Positions 1 to 6,448 of a stretch of 16,508 nt of DNA are shown in pieces (the first letter of the stretch is position 1; each line of letters starts with the position of its first letter). The stretch spans positions 138,478 through 154,985 of the forward strand of contig DKKO01000003.1 of NCBI GenBank assembly GCA_002455275.1. Reading direction: 5' to 3'. The stretch comes from Candidatus Saccharibacteria bacterium UBA6664. GTDB lineage: Bacteria > Patescibacteriota > Saccharimonadia > Saccharimonadales > Saccharimonadaceae. Position numbers and translations under genes: made by a program. The notes under the pieces were generated by a model that had not been told where the DNA came from, searched no databases, and saw nothing but the letters and a program-made list of their open reading frames with translations.

Positions 1-285
1 TTCAAAAAGACTGAAGTTGTCGACAGTTTTACCCTTAAATGCATTTAGGTGATCAAGGTATACCACCTGTGCAGGGCTACGAAGGCTCTTAAAACCTCGG
101 TTTTTTGGAATTGCCTGCACTAGAGCACGCTGTCCACCCTGGAAAGTAGCCTGTAGCTTCTTACCAGTTCGAGCGCCTTGACCCTTAGTACCACGACCAG
201 CGGTTTTACCCTGACCAGCAGAGATACCGCGGCCGACACGCTTCTTTGACTTGTTTGCAGAGACGTTGAGTTCGTTGTATTTCAT
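1..285 (-). CDS. rplO: 50S ribosomal protein L15 (uL15), 3' end cut by window
   Basis: Structural protein of the large subunit that binds 23S rRNA late in assembly. The 95 visible residues begin MKYNELNV and carry the Gly/Arg/Lys-rich L15 N-terminus (KKRVGRGISAGQGKTAGRG, then KGQGART), followed by the region around residue 60 (IPKNRGF). The reading frame is open to base 1, so the C-terminal third to half lies outside the window. The ATG overlaps the rpsE stop codon by one base (TAATG), and AAGGAG in the rpsE tail is the ribosome binding site. In most bacteria rpmD (L30) lies between rpsE and rplO. Here there is no room for it. Confidence 0.97.
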   Translation of the reverse strand, partial: MKYNELNVSANKSKKRVGRGISAGQGKTAGRGTKGQGARTGKKLQATFQGGQRALVQAIPKNRGFKSLRSPAQVVYLDHLNAFKGKTVDNFSLFE

Positions 286-920
286 TACTTAGACTCCTTT
301 TTCGCTGCAGGCTTCTTAGCTGGTGTTTTTGGTTCAGCACCGAGCCATTCTTCCTTCGGAACAAGCGTTTTGAGGGCTTCAATAGTTGCATAAGCGATGT
401 TCACTTTGTTGGTACTGCCAAGACTCTTTGAAAGCAGGTTGGTTACACCTGTAACGCCGATAACTTGTCGCACTACACCACCAGCGATAATACCAGTACC
501 AGGTGCTGCGGGCTTGATGAGCACTCGCGCACCAGAGAGTTTTACCTCAGCATCGTGCGGAATAGTGGTGTTGGTTACCGGAATCGTAATCATACTTTTC
601 TTGGCTACATCGGTAGCTTTTGAAATCGCGGCCTGTACGTCAGCGCCCTTTGAAACACCTACGCCAACCTTGTTTTTGCGGTCACCTACTACAACGAGAG
701 CCTTGAAACGGAATCGTCGACCACCTTTTACTACACGGGCAACACGATCGATGTTGATTACTACTTCTTCAAATTGCTTTGGCTCCTGAGGTGCCTGATT
801 TCGTCGGTCATCGCGACGACCACCACGAGCTTGTCCACGACCACCTTGACGGTTGCCTTGGGCAGGTGCTGCAGCTGGTGCAGCGGCTTGTGGGGTAGTA
901 TCTGCTGTTTGTTCAGCCAT
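285..920 (-). CDS. rpsE: 30S ribosomal protein S5 (uS5) with long low-complexity N-terminus
   Basis: Small-subunit protein involved in decoding fidelity and mRNA unwinding at the entry channel. The protein has 211 aa against about 167 in E. coli. The conserved core begins near residue 50 (FEEVVINIDRVARVVKGG) and includes the dsRBD-like half (RFRFKALVVVGD) and the C-terminal half (GTGIIAGGVVRQVIGVTG). Residues 1-49 are a Gln/Ala/Gly/Arg-rich extension, and the last 17 residues are Lys/Ala/Pro-rich. The ATG at 920 was chosen over one 13 codons upstream. It has GGATTGGAG just ahead of it, lies one base after the rplR stop, and the longer form would only add rplR sequence. The C-terminal K-E-S-K codons carry the SD for rplO. 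Confidence 0.97.
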   Translation of the reverse strand: MAEQTADTTPQAAAPAAAPAQGNRQGGRGQARGGRRDDRRNQAPQEPKQFEEVVINIDRVARVVKGGRRFRFKALVVVGDRKNKVGVGVSKGADVQAAISKATDVAKKSMITIPVTNTTIPHDAEVKLSGARVLIKPAAPGTGIIAGGVVRQVIGVTGVTNLLSKSLGSTNKVNIAYATIEALKTLVPKEEWLGAEPKTPAKKPAAKKESK

Positions 921-921
921 A

Positions 922-1275
922 CTAGAACTCCAATCCTTCTTTACGTGCAGCGTCGGCAAGCGCTTTTAAGCGACCTGCGTAGGCTCGACCATTTCGGTCG
1001 AATACCACTGCTTTTACTTTAGCTTTCGCGGCTTTCTTTGCAATATCTGTGCCAATTCCGGCAGCTTTTTCGGTCATTGTACCGGTAGCTTTTTTGCCTA
1101 CTGTCGTAGCAGCGGCAACGGTAACGCGCTTGTCATCATCAATAAGCTGTGCGCTCACATGTAGATTGCTAATAGTAACAGACAGGCGAGGACGCTCGGC
1201 GGTGCCGTGTACGGTAGAACGCACGCGAGCTTTACGCAAAGACTTGTTTAGTAATTTCTTAGCTAGATTAGTCAT
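922..1275 (-). CDS. rplR: 50S ribosomal protein L18 (uL18)
   Basis: 5S rRNA-binding protein of the central protuberance, acting with L5 (and L25 where present). The protein has 117 aa, the usual family length. Family signatures are the basic N-terminus (residues 1-30, ending TAERPRLSV), ISNLHVSAQLIDDD near residues 36-48, and the C-terminal VVFDRNGRAYAGRLKALADAARKEGLEF. It starts two bases after the rplF stop and ends with TAG one base before the rpsE ATG. The last codons (G-L-E-F) also form the rpsE ribosome binding site. Nothing about the protein itself is unusual. Confidence 0.98.
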   Translation of the reverse strand: MTNLAKKLLNKSLRKARVRSTVHGTAERPRLSVTISNLHVSAQLIDDDKRVTVAAATTVGKKATGTMTEKAAGIGTDIAKKAAKAKVKAVVFDRNGRAYAGRLKALADAARKEGLEF

Positions 1276-1277
1276 GA

Positions 1278-1811
1278 TTACTTACCTGTCTTTCCTGCCT
1301 TGCGCAAAATTTGCTCATCAGCATACTTAATACCCTTACCCTTGTAAGGTTCTGGCTTCTTTAGTGCTCGAATTTCAGCGGCAATCTGGCCAACTTGCTG
1401 TTTGTCGATACCATTTACGGTAATCTCCATTTTATTAACGGTCAGCTGCACGCCTGCTGGCGCTTTGTACTTCACTGGGTGACTAAAACCAAGGCTCATT
1501 TCAAGCTCCTGGCCCCCACCGTTTACACGGAAACCAACGCCGTTTACTTCAAGTTTTTTCTCAAAACCTTGGGTTACGCCCACCACTGCGTTATTTAGTA
1601 GCGCGCGCTGCAAACCATGTTGGGCTTTGGCGATACGCTGGTCATCCTTGCGGGTGACGATTGCTTTTCCATCTTCGATGGCAACCGTTACGTCGCTCAG
1701 ATGTGGTACAGTTAGCTCGCCCTTGGCGCCCTTTACTGAAATAACATCTGAGTCGACTGTGATTGTCACGCCCGATGGGATTTCAATTGGTAGTTTTCCA
1801 ATTCGACTCAT
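1278..1811 (-). CDS. rplF: 50S ribosomal protein L6 (uL6)
   Basis: Large-subunit protein near the sarcin-ricin loop and the factor-binding site. At 177 aa it matches the family length. The N-terminal signature MSRIGKLPIEIPSGVTI is clear, and the two tandem L6 domains follow. The second contains VNKMEITVNGIDKQQVGQIAAEIR and ends in the highly conserved PEPYKGKGIKY (about residues 153-163). The start codon is preceded by AGAAAGGA, formed by the last codons of the upstream small gene orf63, so translation of rplF probably depends on ribosomes finishing orf63. Confidence 0.98.
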   Translation of the reverse strand: MSRIGKLPIEIPSGVTITVDSDVISVKGAKGELTVPHLSDVTVAIEDGKAIVTRKDDQRIAKAQHGLQRALLNNAVVGVTQGFEKKLEVNGVGFRVNGGGQELEMSLGFSHPVKYKAPAGVQLTVNKMEITVNGIDKQQVGQIAAEIRALKKPEPYKGKGIKYADEQILRKAGKTGK

Positions 1812-1814
1812 ATC

Positions 1815-2006
1815 TTATCCTTTCTTTATTCCTAATTTTTCGAGCTCGACGGCATCGCCTATTAGCGCTCCTAGCACTTCTTCGTCAGAAAGCTCCTCAA
1901 CTTTTGCAACTACATCCGGACTAAGTTCGGCTGTCAGTCTTACTACAGCTTCGCGAAATCGGGTAACTAGTCTTTGTTGCTCTGGCGAAAGTCTTTCCGA
2001 AACCAT
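1815..2006 (-). CDS. Unrecognised 63-aa acidic helical protein inside the spc-like cluster (orf63)
   Basis: No family recognised. The product is 63 aa, starting MVSERLSPEQQRLVTRF and ending KLGIKKG. It has about 13 acidic and 9 basic residues, one Gly-rich turn (GALIGD, about residues 46-51) and otherwise helix-favouring sequence, with no cysteine, signal peptide or membrane segment. It lies between rpsH and rplF, which are adjacent in nearly all bacteria. The ATG is one base after the rpsH TAG, with GAAGG nine bases upstream. The stop is three bases before the rplF ATG, and its final I-K-K-G codons contain the rplF ribosome binding site. The frame is open and the spacing matches its neighbours, so it is very probably translated. 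A ribosome-associated or r-protein-binding role is only a guess from position and charge. Confidence 0.8.
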   Translation of the reverse strand: MVSERLSPEQQRLVTRFREAVVRLTAELSPDVVAKVEELSDEEVLGALIGDAVELEKLGIKKG

Positions 2007-2007
2007 A

Positions 2008-2409
2008 CTAGTAAACCTTCAGTAACACCTCACCGCCTAGGCGTTGTTTTGTCGCCTCTTGGCCAGTAATCACACCTTTTGAGGTGCTCACCAGCACGAT
2101 ACCACGGCCACTTTTTACCTTCGGAATGTCGTTTGCACCTACGTACATACGGCGTCCTGGCTTACTCATGCGAGCAAGTTCGGTAAAGGTTGGGTTTTCA
2201 CCATCTTTAGCGATGGTTACTACTAATGTGTCTCGTGGCTTGCCGGCTTCGATCTTTACGTCGGCCAGGTAGCCATGTTTCTTCAAACTTTCGGCTACAA
2301 CTTTCTTTAGCTTTGCATTCGGCACACGAATTTCGGTCTTGCCTACTGCGGCTGCGTTCCTGATGCGGGTCAGGAGATCAGCGATTGGGTCTGTTGATTG
2401 TAAACTCAT
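2008..2409 (-). CDS. rpsH: 30S ribosomal protein S8 (uS8)
   Basis: Primary 16S rRNA-binding protein of the central domain. In E. coli it also represses the spc operon by binding mRNA near rplE; whether that occurs here cannot be seen. The protein has 133 aa. Signatures are DPIADLLTRIRNA (residues 7-19), a variant of the usual P-x-S-K-L-K motif (PNAKLKK), and the conserved C-terminal portion KSGRGIVLVSTSKGVITGQEA ending in GGEVLLKVY. The start has AAAGGAG in the 17-nt gap after rpsN, the longest gap in the cluster. It uses TAG as stop, one base before the unrecognised orf63. Confidence 0.98.
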   Translation of the reverse strand: MSLQSTDPIADLLTRIRNAAAVGKTEIRVPNAKLKKVVAESLKKHGYLADVKIEAGKPRDTLVVTIAKDGENPTFTELARMSKPGRRMYVGANDIPKVKSGRGIVLVSTSKGVITGQEATKQRLGGEVLLKVY

Positions 2410-2426
2410 ATTCTTTACTCCTTTCC

Positions 2427-2696
2427 TTACCAGCTACTTTTCTTTACGCCGGGAATGTGTCCCTTTGATGCTAATTCACGGAAGTTGATACGGTTTAGAC
2501 CGAATCGGCGCATGTATCCGTGTGGTCGTCCCGAGAGAACGTCGCGGTTTTTCCAGCGGGTTGGGCTACTGTTTCGTGGTAGTTTTTGCAAACCATCTTG
2601 GTCGCCAAGTTCTTTTAGCTCAGCACGCTTAGCAGCGTATTTCGTGATCATTTTCTTTCGCTTCTCATCGCGAGCAATCATTGATTTCTTCGCCAT
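2427..2696 (-). CDS. rpsN: 30S ribosomal protein S14 (uS14), zinc-free form
   Basis: 16S rRNA 3'-domain protein of the 30S head. At 89 aa with no cysteine at all, it is the longer, zinc-independent (C-) form rather than the 61-aa four-cysteine form. N-terminal MAKKSMIARDEKRKKM and the diagnostic C-terminal stretch LSGRPHGYMRRFGLNRI (about residues 54-70) followed by FRELASKGHIPGVKKSSW are clear. The ATG overlaps the stop of the upstream small gene orf67 by one base (TAATG), and its ribosome binding site GGGGAGG lies inside the last codons of orf67. Normally rpsN follows rplE directly. Confidence 0.98.
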   Translation of the reverse strand: MAKKSMIARDEKRKKMITKYAAKRAELKELGDQDGLQKLPRNSSPTRWKNRDVLSGRPHGYMRRFGLNRINFRELASKGHIPGVKKSSW

Positions 2697-2899
2697 TATG
2701 CAGCCTCCCCTGATTGACCAAGCGCTCTATTCGCTAGCGCAGTGCGCACATTTGAGTCGAATTTCGGTGCTTCTGCTGGTGTAATTTCATCGCCATTGTC
2801 ACCGGTGGGCTTATAGTCTTCGATAGACCAACCACCATCAATACCGTCATCAGCTTGCATGTCAATAAACGTCTGTTTAAGTGTGTCAAATGCACCCAT
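2696..2899 (-). CDS. Unrecognised 67-aa strongly acidic protein between rplE and rpsN (orf67)
   Basis: No family recognised. The 67-aa product starts MGAFDTLKQTFIDMQADDGI and contains 13 Asp/Glu against 5 Lys/Arg, a net charge near -8, opposite to the basic ribosomal proteins around it. The N-terminal 15 residues look like an amphipathic helix. The middle (GWSIEDYKPTGDNGDEITP) is Gly/Asp-rich and probably loop-like, and the C-terminal 20 residues look helical. Both ends are TAATG overlaps: its ATG with the rplE stop, its TAA with the rpsN ATG. A strong AGGAGG-type site in the rplE tail precedes it, and its own S-G-E-A codons make the rpsN site GGGGAGG. This makes translation very likely. Function unknown; an assembly factor, r-protein chaperone or extra ribosomal subunit is speculation. 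Confidence 0.82.
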   Translation of the reverse strand: MGAFDTLKQTFIDMQADDGIDGGWSIEDYKPTGDNGDEITPAEAPKFDSNVRTALANRALGQSGEAA

Positions 2900-3483
2900 T
2901 ACTTTACTCCTCCTGCCTTTTCGAACGGCATACCGAATTTCTCTAGCAGCGCACGGCTGTGCGTCTTATCTTCGTTTTTAATCACAAAGGTAATCTGTAG
3001 GCCGTGTAAGTGCTGTGTTTCTTCAAAGCTTAGCTCTGGGAAAATAGATTGTTCGGTAACGCCAAGATTGTAGTTGCCACCTTTATCGAAGGCTTTGGCC
3101 TTGATGCCGTGAAAGTCACGTACACGAGGTAGGCTTACATTTACGAAGCGGTCGAGGAACTCGTACATTCGAGCACCACGGAGGGTGACAGATACACCAA
3201 TTGGCGCGCCCATGCCTTTGCGGATTTTGAAACCTGCGATAGATTTCTTTGCCAATCGCTCGACGGGAGCCTGACCCGTAACCTTAGTAAGCGTGTTTTT
3301 CACTACTTCAAGGTTACGCTTGTCGTCTTTTGCTTTTCCGGTTCCTACGCTTACTACAATCTTTTCTAGGCTCGGTACTTGGTGTACGTTAGAAAGCTCT
3401 AGTTCGGCTTGCAGTTCACTCTTGTACGTTGAATCGTAGAGTGCTTTCAAGCGAGGAGCGGTTGATACAGCTGCTTTTGCCAT
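2899..3483 (-). CDS. rplE: 50S ribosomal protein L5 (uL5)
   Basis: 5S rRNA-binding protein of the central protuberance that contacts P-site tRNA and the 30S head. The protein has 194 aa, slightly longer than the usual 179-187 because of an Ala/Ser-rich N-terminus (MAKAAVSTAPRLKALYDSTY). Signatures are VPSLEKIVVSVGTG (residues 37-50), LRGARMYEFLDRFVNVSLPRVRDF and GNYNLGVTEQSIFPEL. Its ATG is one base after the rplX stop. The last codons A-G-G-V-K are written GCAGGAGGAGTAAAG and so supply the ribosome binding site for orf67, whose ATG overlaps the rplE TAA. Confidence 0.98.
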   Translation of the reverse strand: MAKAAVSTAPRLKALYDSTYKSELQAELELSNVHQVPSLEKIVVSVGTGKAKDDKRNLEVVKNTLTKVTGQAPVERLAKKSIAGFKIRKGMGAPIGVSVTLRGARMYEFLDRFVNVSLPRVRDFHGIKAKAFDKGGNYNLGVTEQSIFPELSFEETQHLHGLQITFVIKNEDKTHSRALLEKFGMPFEKAGGVK

Positions 3484-3484
3484 A

Positions 3485-3805
3485 TTACTTGATCTCCTTA
3501 TTCTTTAGTTGGCGTGCTACACGCACTTTGGTACCATCGGCCTTTTTGCTAAATGCAACACGGCTGGTTTTGCTACTTTTGTCATCAATAACAAGAGCAA
3601 CTTTACTGATATCAACAGGAACATGGATGTCCTTCTTGCCACCAGTTGGGTTTAGCTGGCTAGGGCGAATGTGGCGAGTGCCGACGCCTATGCCTTCAAT
3701 GAGCACACTGCCTTTCTTGCTGTTTACTGCAAGAACTTTGCCAGTAGTGCCTTTTTTGCTTCCGGCAATAATCTTCACCATATCGTCTTTTCGAATACGT
3801 GCCAT
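3485..3805 (-). CDS. rplX: 50S ribosomal protein L24 (uL24)
   Basis: Assembly-initiating protein that binds the 5' domain of 23S rRNA. The protein has 106 aa and carries a KOW motif in the N-terminal part: MARIRKDDMVKIIAGSKKGTTGKVLAV. The typical GVGTRHIRPSQLNPTGGKKDIHVPVDISKV segment follows (about residues 41-70). The ATG at 3805 was taken although the frame is open 27 codons further upstream. That extension is only rplN sequence in another frame, whereas GGAGG lies at a good distance before the chosen ATG, inside the last codons of rplN (P-E-V-L), one base after the rplN stop. Confidence 0.98.
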   Translation of the reverse strand: MARIRKDDMVKIIAGSKKGTTGKVLAVNSKKGSVLIEGIGVGTRHIRPSQLNPTGGKKDIHVPVDISKVALVIDDKSSKTSRVAFSKKADGTKVRVARQLKNKEIK

Positions 3806-3806
3806 A

Positions 3807-4175
3807 TTAGAGTACCTCCGGCGCAAGGCTGATGATTTTTGCGTATCCCATGTCGCGAAGTTCGCGAGGCACTGGGCCGAACACACGAGTCGCTTTTGGC
3901 GTCTTGTCGTCGTTGATAATCACAACGGCGTTGTCGTCGAAGCTAATCGTGCTACCATCTTTGCGCTTGATTTGGTTGCGAGTTCGTACTACAACCGCCT
4001 TTTGAACGCTTTTCTTCTTTACGTTACCAGTTGGGTTCGCGTCTTTAACAGAACACACAATTACGTCACCAACGTGAGCGTAGCGGCGCTTTGTTCCACC
4101 TAGTACGCGAATACAGAGTACCTCTTTTGCACCACTGTTATCGGTAACCTTGAGGCGTGACTCTTGTTGGATCAT
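3807..4175 (-). CDS. rplN: 50S ribosomal protein L14 (uL14)
   Basis: 23S rRNA-binding protein at the subunit interface (bridge B5/B8), and in other bacteria the target of the silencing factor RsfS. At 122 aa it has the canonical length. Sequence is very conserved: MIQQESRLKVTDNSGAKEV, the motif AHVGDVIVCSVKDANP (about residues 33-48), and the C-terminal FGPVPRELRDMGYAKIISLAPEVL. The ATG overlaps the rpsQ stop by one base. GGAGGAG just upstream is encoded by the K-E-E-K tail of S17. Confidence 0.99.
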   Translation of the reverse strand: MIQQESRLKVTDNSGAKEVLCIRVLGGTKRRYAHVGDVIVCSVKDANPTGNVKKKSVQKAVVVRTRNQIKRKDGSTISFDDNAVVIINDDKTPKATRVFGPVPRELRDMGYAKIISLAPEVL

Positions 4176-4510
4176 TACTTCTCCTCCTTAGTCGCGCTCT
4201 CGGCTTTCTCAGCCTTTGGTGCTTCTTTTTTCTCTACCAATTCTGGCTCGTCCTTCAATTCAACCGTACCCTTGGCACGCTCTTCAATGTTTACAAGCTG
4301 GAATGATTTGGTCTTTGAAACAGGGCGGATTTCAGAAATTTGAACCTTGTCGCCTTTTCCTGCTTCATTCTTTGGGTCGTGAGCCTGGTATTTACGAGTA
4401 ATCGTGTACTGTTTTTTGTAAATAGGGTGAGTCTCACGGCTCGTTACGGTTACGGTAATCGTTTTGTCACGCGAATCAGAGGTGACAATACCGGTCAATG
4501 TTTTTGCCAT
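4175..4510 (-). CDS. rpsQ: 30S ribosomal protein S17 (uS17) with charged C-terminal tail
   Basis: 16S rRNA-binding OB-fold protein of the 30S body. The core (residues 1 to about 80) shows MAKTLTGIVTSDSRDKTITVTV, then HPIYKKQYTITRKYQAHD and the KGDKVQISEIRPVSKTKSFQLV signature. Beyond it is a 30-residue Lys/Glu/Ala tail (about residues 82-111), so the protein has 111 aa against 84 in E. coli. The tail resembles extensions on L22, S5 and L29 of the same operon, and its last codons hold the ribosome binding site for rplN. The ATG overlaps the rpmC stop by one base. Confidence 0.98.
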   Translation of the reverse strand: MAKTLTGIVTSDSRDKTITVTVTSRETHPIYKKQYTITRKYQAHDPKNEAGKGDKVQISEIRPVSKTKSFQLVNIEERAKGTVELKDEPELVEKKEAPKAEKAESATKEEK

Positions 4511-4722
4511 TACTTCGCCTCCTTCTTAGCGTTTAATTGCGTCATAACCCTAGCGATATCTTTACGATTCTTCGTAATTGCTCGGGGGTTTACTAATTCA
4601 CCAGCGGCATGTGATTTGCGGTATTCTAGTAGGTCGTTTCGAAGCGCAACTAGTTGCTCTTCAAGACTCAGTTCTGCCTTTTTCACAGCTGCCTTCTTAG
4701 CGGTAGTCTTTTTCTCAGCCAT
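4510..4722 (-). CDS. rpmC: 50S ribosomal protein L29 (uL29)
   Basis: Small helical protein beside the nascent-chain exit tunnel, part of the docking site for exit-site factors. The protein has 70 aa. The first 18 residues are a Lys/Ala-rich extension (MAEKKTTAKKAAVKKAELS). The two-helix L29 fold follows, with LEEQLVALRNDLLEYRKSHAAGEL and the signature NPRAITKNRKDIARVMTQLN (about residues 45-64). TAATG overlaps join it to rplP upstream and rpsQ downstream. The K-K-E-A-K ending encodes the AAGGAGG that serves rpsQ. Confidence 0.97.
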   Translation of the reverse strand: MAEKKTTAKKAAVKKAELSLEEQLVALRNDLLEYRKSHAAGELVNPRAITKNRKDIARVMTQLNAKKEAK

Positions 4723-5135
4723 TACGCTTCCTCCCGCTTGATAAATTTGGTTTTCACCGGTAGTTTGTGGCCAGCAAGACGCATTGCCTCGCGTGCTACA
4801 TCTTCGGTTACACCCTTCATCTCAAACATCACCGTGCCAGCTTTTACCTTAGCCGCGAAGTATTCTGGGTTACCTTTTCCACTACCCATTTTCACATCTT
4901 GTGGCTTTTTGGTCACAGGAGTGTGAGGGAAGATACGGATCCAGATCTTACCACCACGTTTGATGTAGCGGGTCATCGCTTGACGGGCTGATTCGATTTG
5001 GCGGCTGGTAATACGTTCGTTACTCTGTGCTTGCAAACCGTAATCACCAAAGGCAATGTAGTTACCTCGGGTCGCATTTCCTTCGTTTTTACCGATACGT
5101 ACTTTTCGGTACTTGGTTTTCTTTGGAAGTAACAT
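4722..5135 (-). CDS. rplP: 50S ribosomal protein L16 (uL16)
   Basis: Large-subunit protein near the A-site tRNA elbow, needed for late 50S assembly. At 137 aa it has the standard length. Signatures are MLLPKKTKYRKVRIG, ITSRQIESARQAMTRYIKRGGKIWIRIFP (residues 42-70) and GSGKGNPEYFAAKVKAGTVMFEM (about residues 83-105). It joins rpsC and rpmC by TAATG overlaps. The upstream SD AAAGGAG lies in the last codons of rpsC, and its own R-E-E-A tail encodes GGGAGG for rpmC. Confidence 0.98.
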   Translation of the reverse strand: MLLPKKTKYRKVRIGKNEGNATRGNYIAFGDYGLQAQSNERITSRQIESARQAMTRYIKRGGKIWIRIFPHTPVTKKPQDVKMGSGKGNPEYFAAKVKAGTVMFEMKGVTEDVAREAMRLAGHKLPVKTKFIKREEA

Positions 5136-5773
5136 TACGCGTCACTCCTTTCGCCCTTGTAGATCCACACCTTTACACCAACGATTCCTACACCTGGGCA
5201 GTTTGCTCGGGCTACATGAAAGTCGATGTCGGCGCGCAATGTATGTAGAGGCACTGAACCTTCAATAATCTTTTCACGACGAGCCATTTCAGCGTTGTTT
5301 AAACGGCCAGCAACTTGGATACGGACGCCTTTGGCGCCTGCATTCATGGTGTTTTGGGCAGCCATTTTCATTGCACGGCGGAAGTTGATACGACGCTCTA
5401 GCTGGCGGGCAATGTTTTCAGCTACTAATTTAGCCGCAAGCTCTGGACGCTTTACTTCTTCAATGTTAATTCGAACTGGTAGGCTCGCAATCTTTTCGAT
5501 TGAGCCTTTTAGCTCTGTTACACCCGCGCCACCCTTACCAATCACAACACCTGCTTTGGCGGTGTGGATGGTAACGGTAATGAGGTTGGCTGAACGCTCA
5601 ATCTCAATGCGGTTGATGGTTGGACGAGACGCAAACTTCTTTTCAATCAGTTCACGAATCTTGATGTCTTCCGCGAGCCAGTTCGCAAAGTCTTTCTTGC
5701 TGGAGAACCAGCGTGAATCCCAGTTCTTGTGAACCTGAAGGCGGAAGCTAATTGGGTTTACTTTTTGGCCCAT
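5135..5773 (-). CDS. rpsC: 30S ribosomal protein S3 (uS3)
   Basis: 16S rRNA-binding protein of the 30S head at the mRNA entry channel. The protein has 212 aa. It begins MGQKVNPISFRLQVHKNWDSRWF, has a type II KH domain with the G-K-G-G loop at residues 79-82 (VVIGKGGAGVTEL), and ends with the S3 C-terminal domain (GAKGVRIQVAGRLNNAEMAR, then GVGIVGVKVWIYKGE). The start at 5773 is supported by GAGGAG within the rplV tail and by the invariant MGQKVNP. An upstream in-frame ATG would only read rplV sequence out of frame. Slightly shorter than the 233-aa E. coli protein at the C-terminus. Confidence 0.98.
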   Translation of the reverse strand: MGQKVNPISFRLQVHKNWDSRWFSSKKDFANWLAEDIKIRELIEKKFASRPTINRIEIERSANLITVTIHTAKAGVVIGKGGAGVTELKGSIEKIASLPVRINIEEVKRPELAAKLVAENIARQLERRINFRRAMKMAAQNTMNAGAKGVRIQVAGRLNNAEMARREKIIEGSVPLHTLRADIDFHVARANCPGVGIVGVKVWIYKGERSDA

Positions 5774-5774
5774 G

Positions 5775-6179
5775 TTACTTCTCCTCTTCTTTCTTCTCAG
5801 CGGCTGGTTTTGCAGCTGGTTTCTTCTTTGGCTTCTCTGCGCCACTTACTTCAACCAAGATATTGCTGGTTTTCTTCTGGAATGGACGAGCCATACCTCG
5901 CATGTGCGGTTTGAAGCGCTTCAGGCGAGTACCAGTAGTGACACTTAGCGTAGTGATGGTCAACGTTTTGGCATCTAGGCCGTGGTTGTTTACAGCGTTA
6001 GCTTGTGCGCTAGCAATAGCCTTTTTTACAGGCAAGCCAGCACGGCGAGGCACGTGGTCTAGAATAACCAGTGCATCTGCAACGCTACGATTACGCACAA
6101 GGCTGGCAACAACGCTCACTTTGCGTGGCGCAATGTCGATACCTTTAGCGTAGGCGCGTACAGTATATACCTCAGCCAT
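5775..6179 (-). CDS. rplV: 50S ribosomal protein L22 (uL22) with Lys/Ala/Glu tail
   Basis: Lines the nascent-peptide exit tunnel with its long beta-hairpin and contacts all 23S domains. The protein has 134 aa against 110 in E. coli. The core shows AKGIDIAPRKVSVVASLVRNRSVADALVIL, an Ala/Asn-rich helix and the hairpin RLKRFKPHMRGMARPFQKKTSNILVEV. The last 22 residues (113-134) are a Lys/Ala/Pro/Glu tail ending E-E-E-K, whose codons contain the GAGGAG used by rpsC. The ATG overlaps the rpsS stop; the rpsC ATG lies one base after its own stop. Confidence 0.98.
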   Translation of the reverse strand: MAEVYTVRAYAKGIDIAPRKVSVVASLVRNRSVADALVILDHVPRRAGLPVKKAIASAQANAVNNHGLDAKTLTITTLSVTTGTRLKRFKPHMRGMARPFQKKTSNILVEVSGAEKPKKKPAAKPAAEKKEEEK

Positions 6180-6445
6180 TACTTCTTGTCCTTTCCACCG
6201 TGCTTGCGGAACTTGCGAGTAGGGCTGAACTCACCGAGTTTGTGACCTACCATGTTTTCGCTCACATACACCGGTACGTGTACACGGCCGTTGTGGACGG
6301 CAAAGTTTTTACCAACCATCTCTGGAGTAATTGTGCTTGCACGTGCCCACGTTTTAATAACTGCTCGGTCGTCCGCAGATTGTGCCGCAACTTTTTTCGC
6401 AAGTTTGGCGTCTACGAATGGACCTTTTTTCAATGATCGACTCAT
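6179..6445 (-). CDS. rpsS: 30S ribosomal protein S19 (uS19)
   Basis: 16S rRNA 3'-domain protein in the 30S head, forming bridge B1a with the large subunit. At 88 aa it has near-standard length. Signatures are MSRSLKKGPFVDAKL at the N-terminus, TWARASTITPEMVGKNFAVHNGRVHVPVYV, and the family motif ENMVGHKLGEFSPTRKFRKH (residues 63-82). It starts three bases after the rplB stop with AAGAGG in the K-R-K-R tail of L2 as a purine-rich ribosome binding site. It overlaps rplV by one base. Confidence 0.98.
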   Translation of the reverse strand: MSRSLKKGPFVDAKLAKKVAAQSADDRAVIKTWARASTITPEMVGKNFAVHNGRVHVPVYVSENMVGHKLGEFSPTRKFRKHGGKDKK

Positions 6446-6448
6446 ATC

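Noticed and set aside
3429..4103. Long plus-strand open frame of 224 codons opposite rplE, rplX and rplN
   Set aside because: It lies antisense to three certain r-protein genes, crosses their boundaries, and its translation has no recognisable domain. It is a shadow of their codon bias.
5226..5732. Plus-strand open frame of 168 codons opposite rpsC
   Set aside because: Antisense to S3 over its whole length, with no promoter or ribosome binding site and a low-quality translation.
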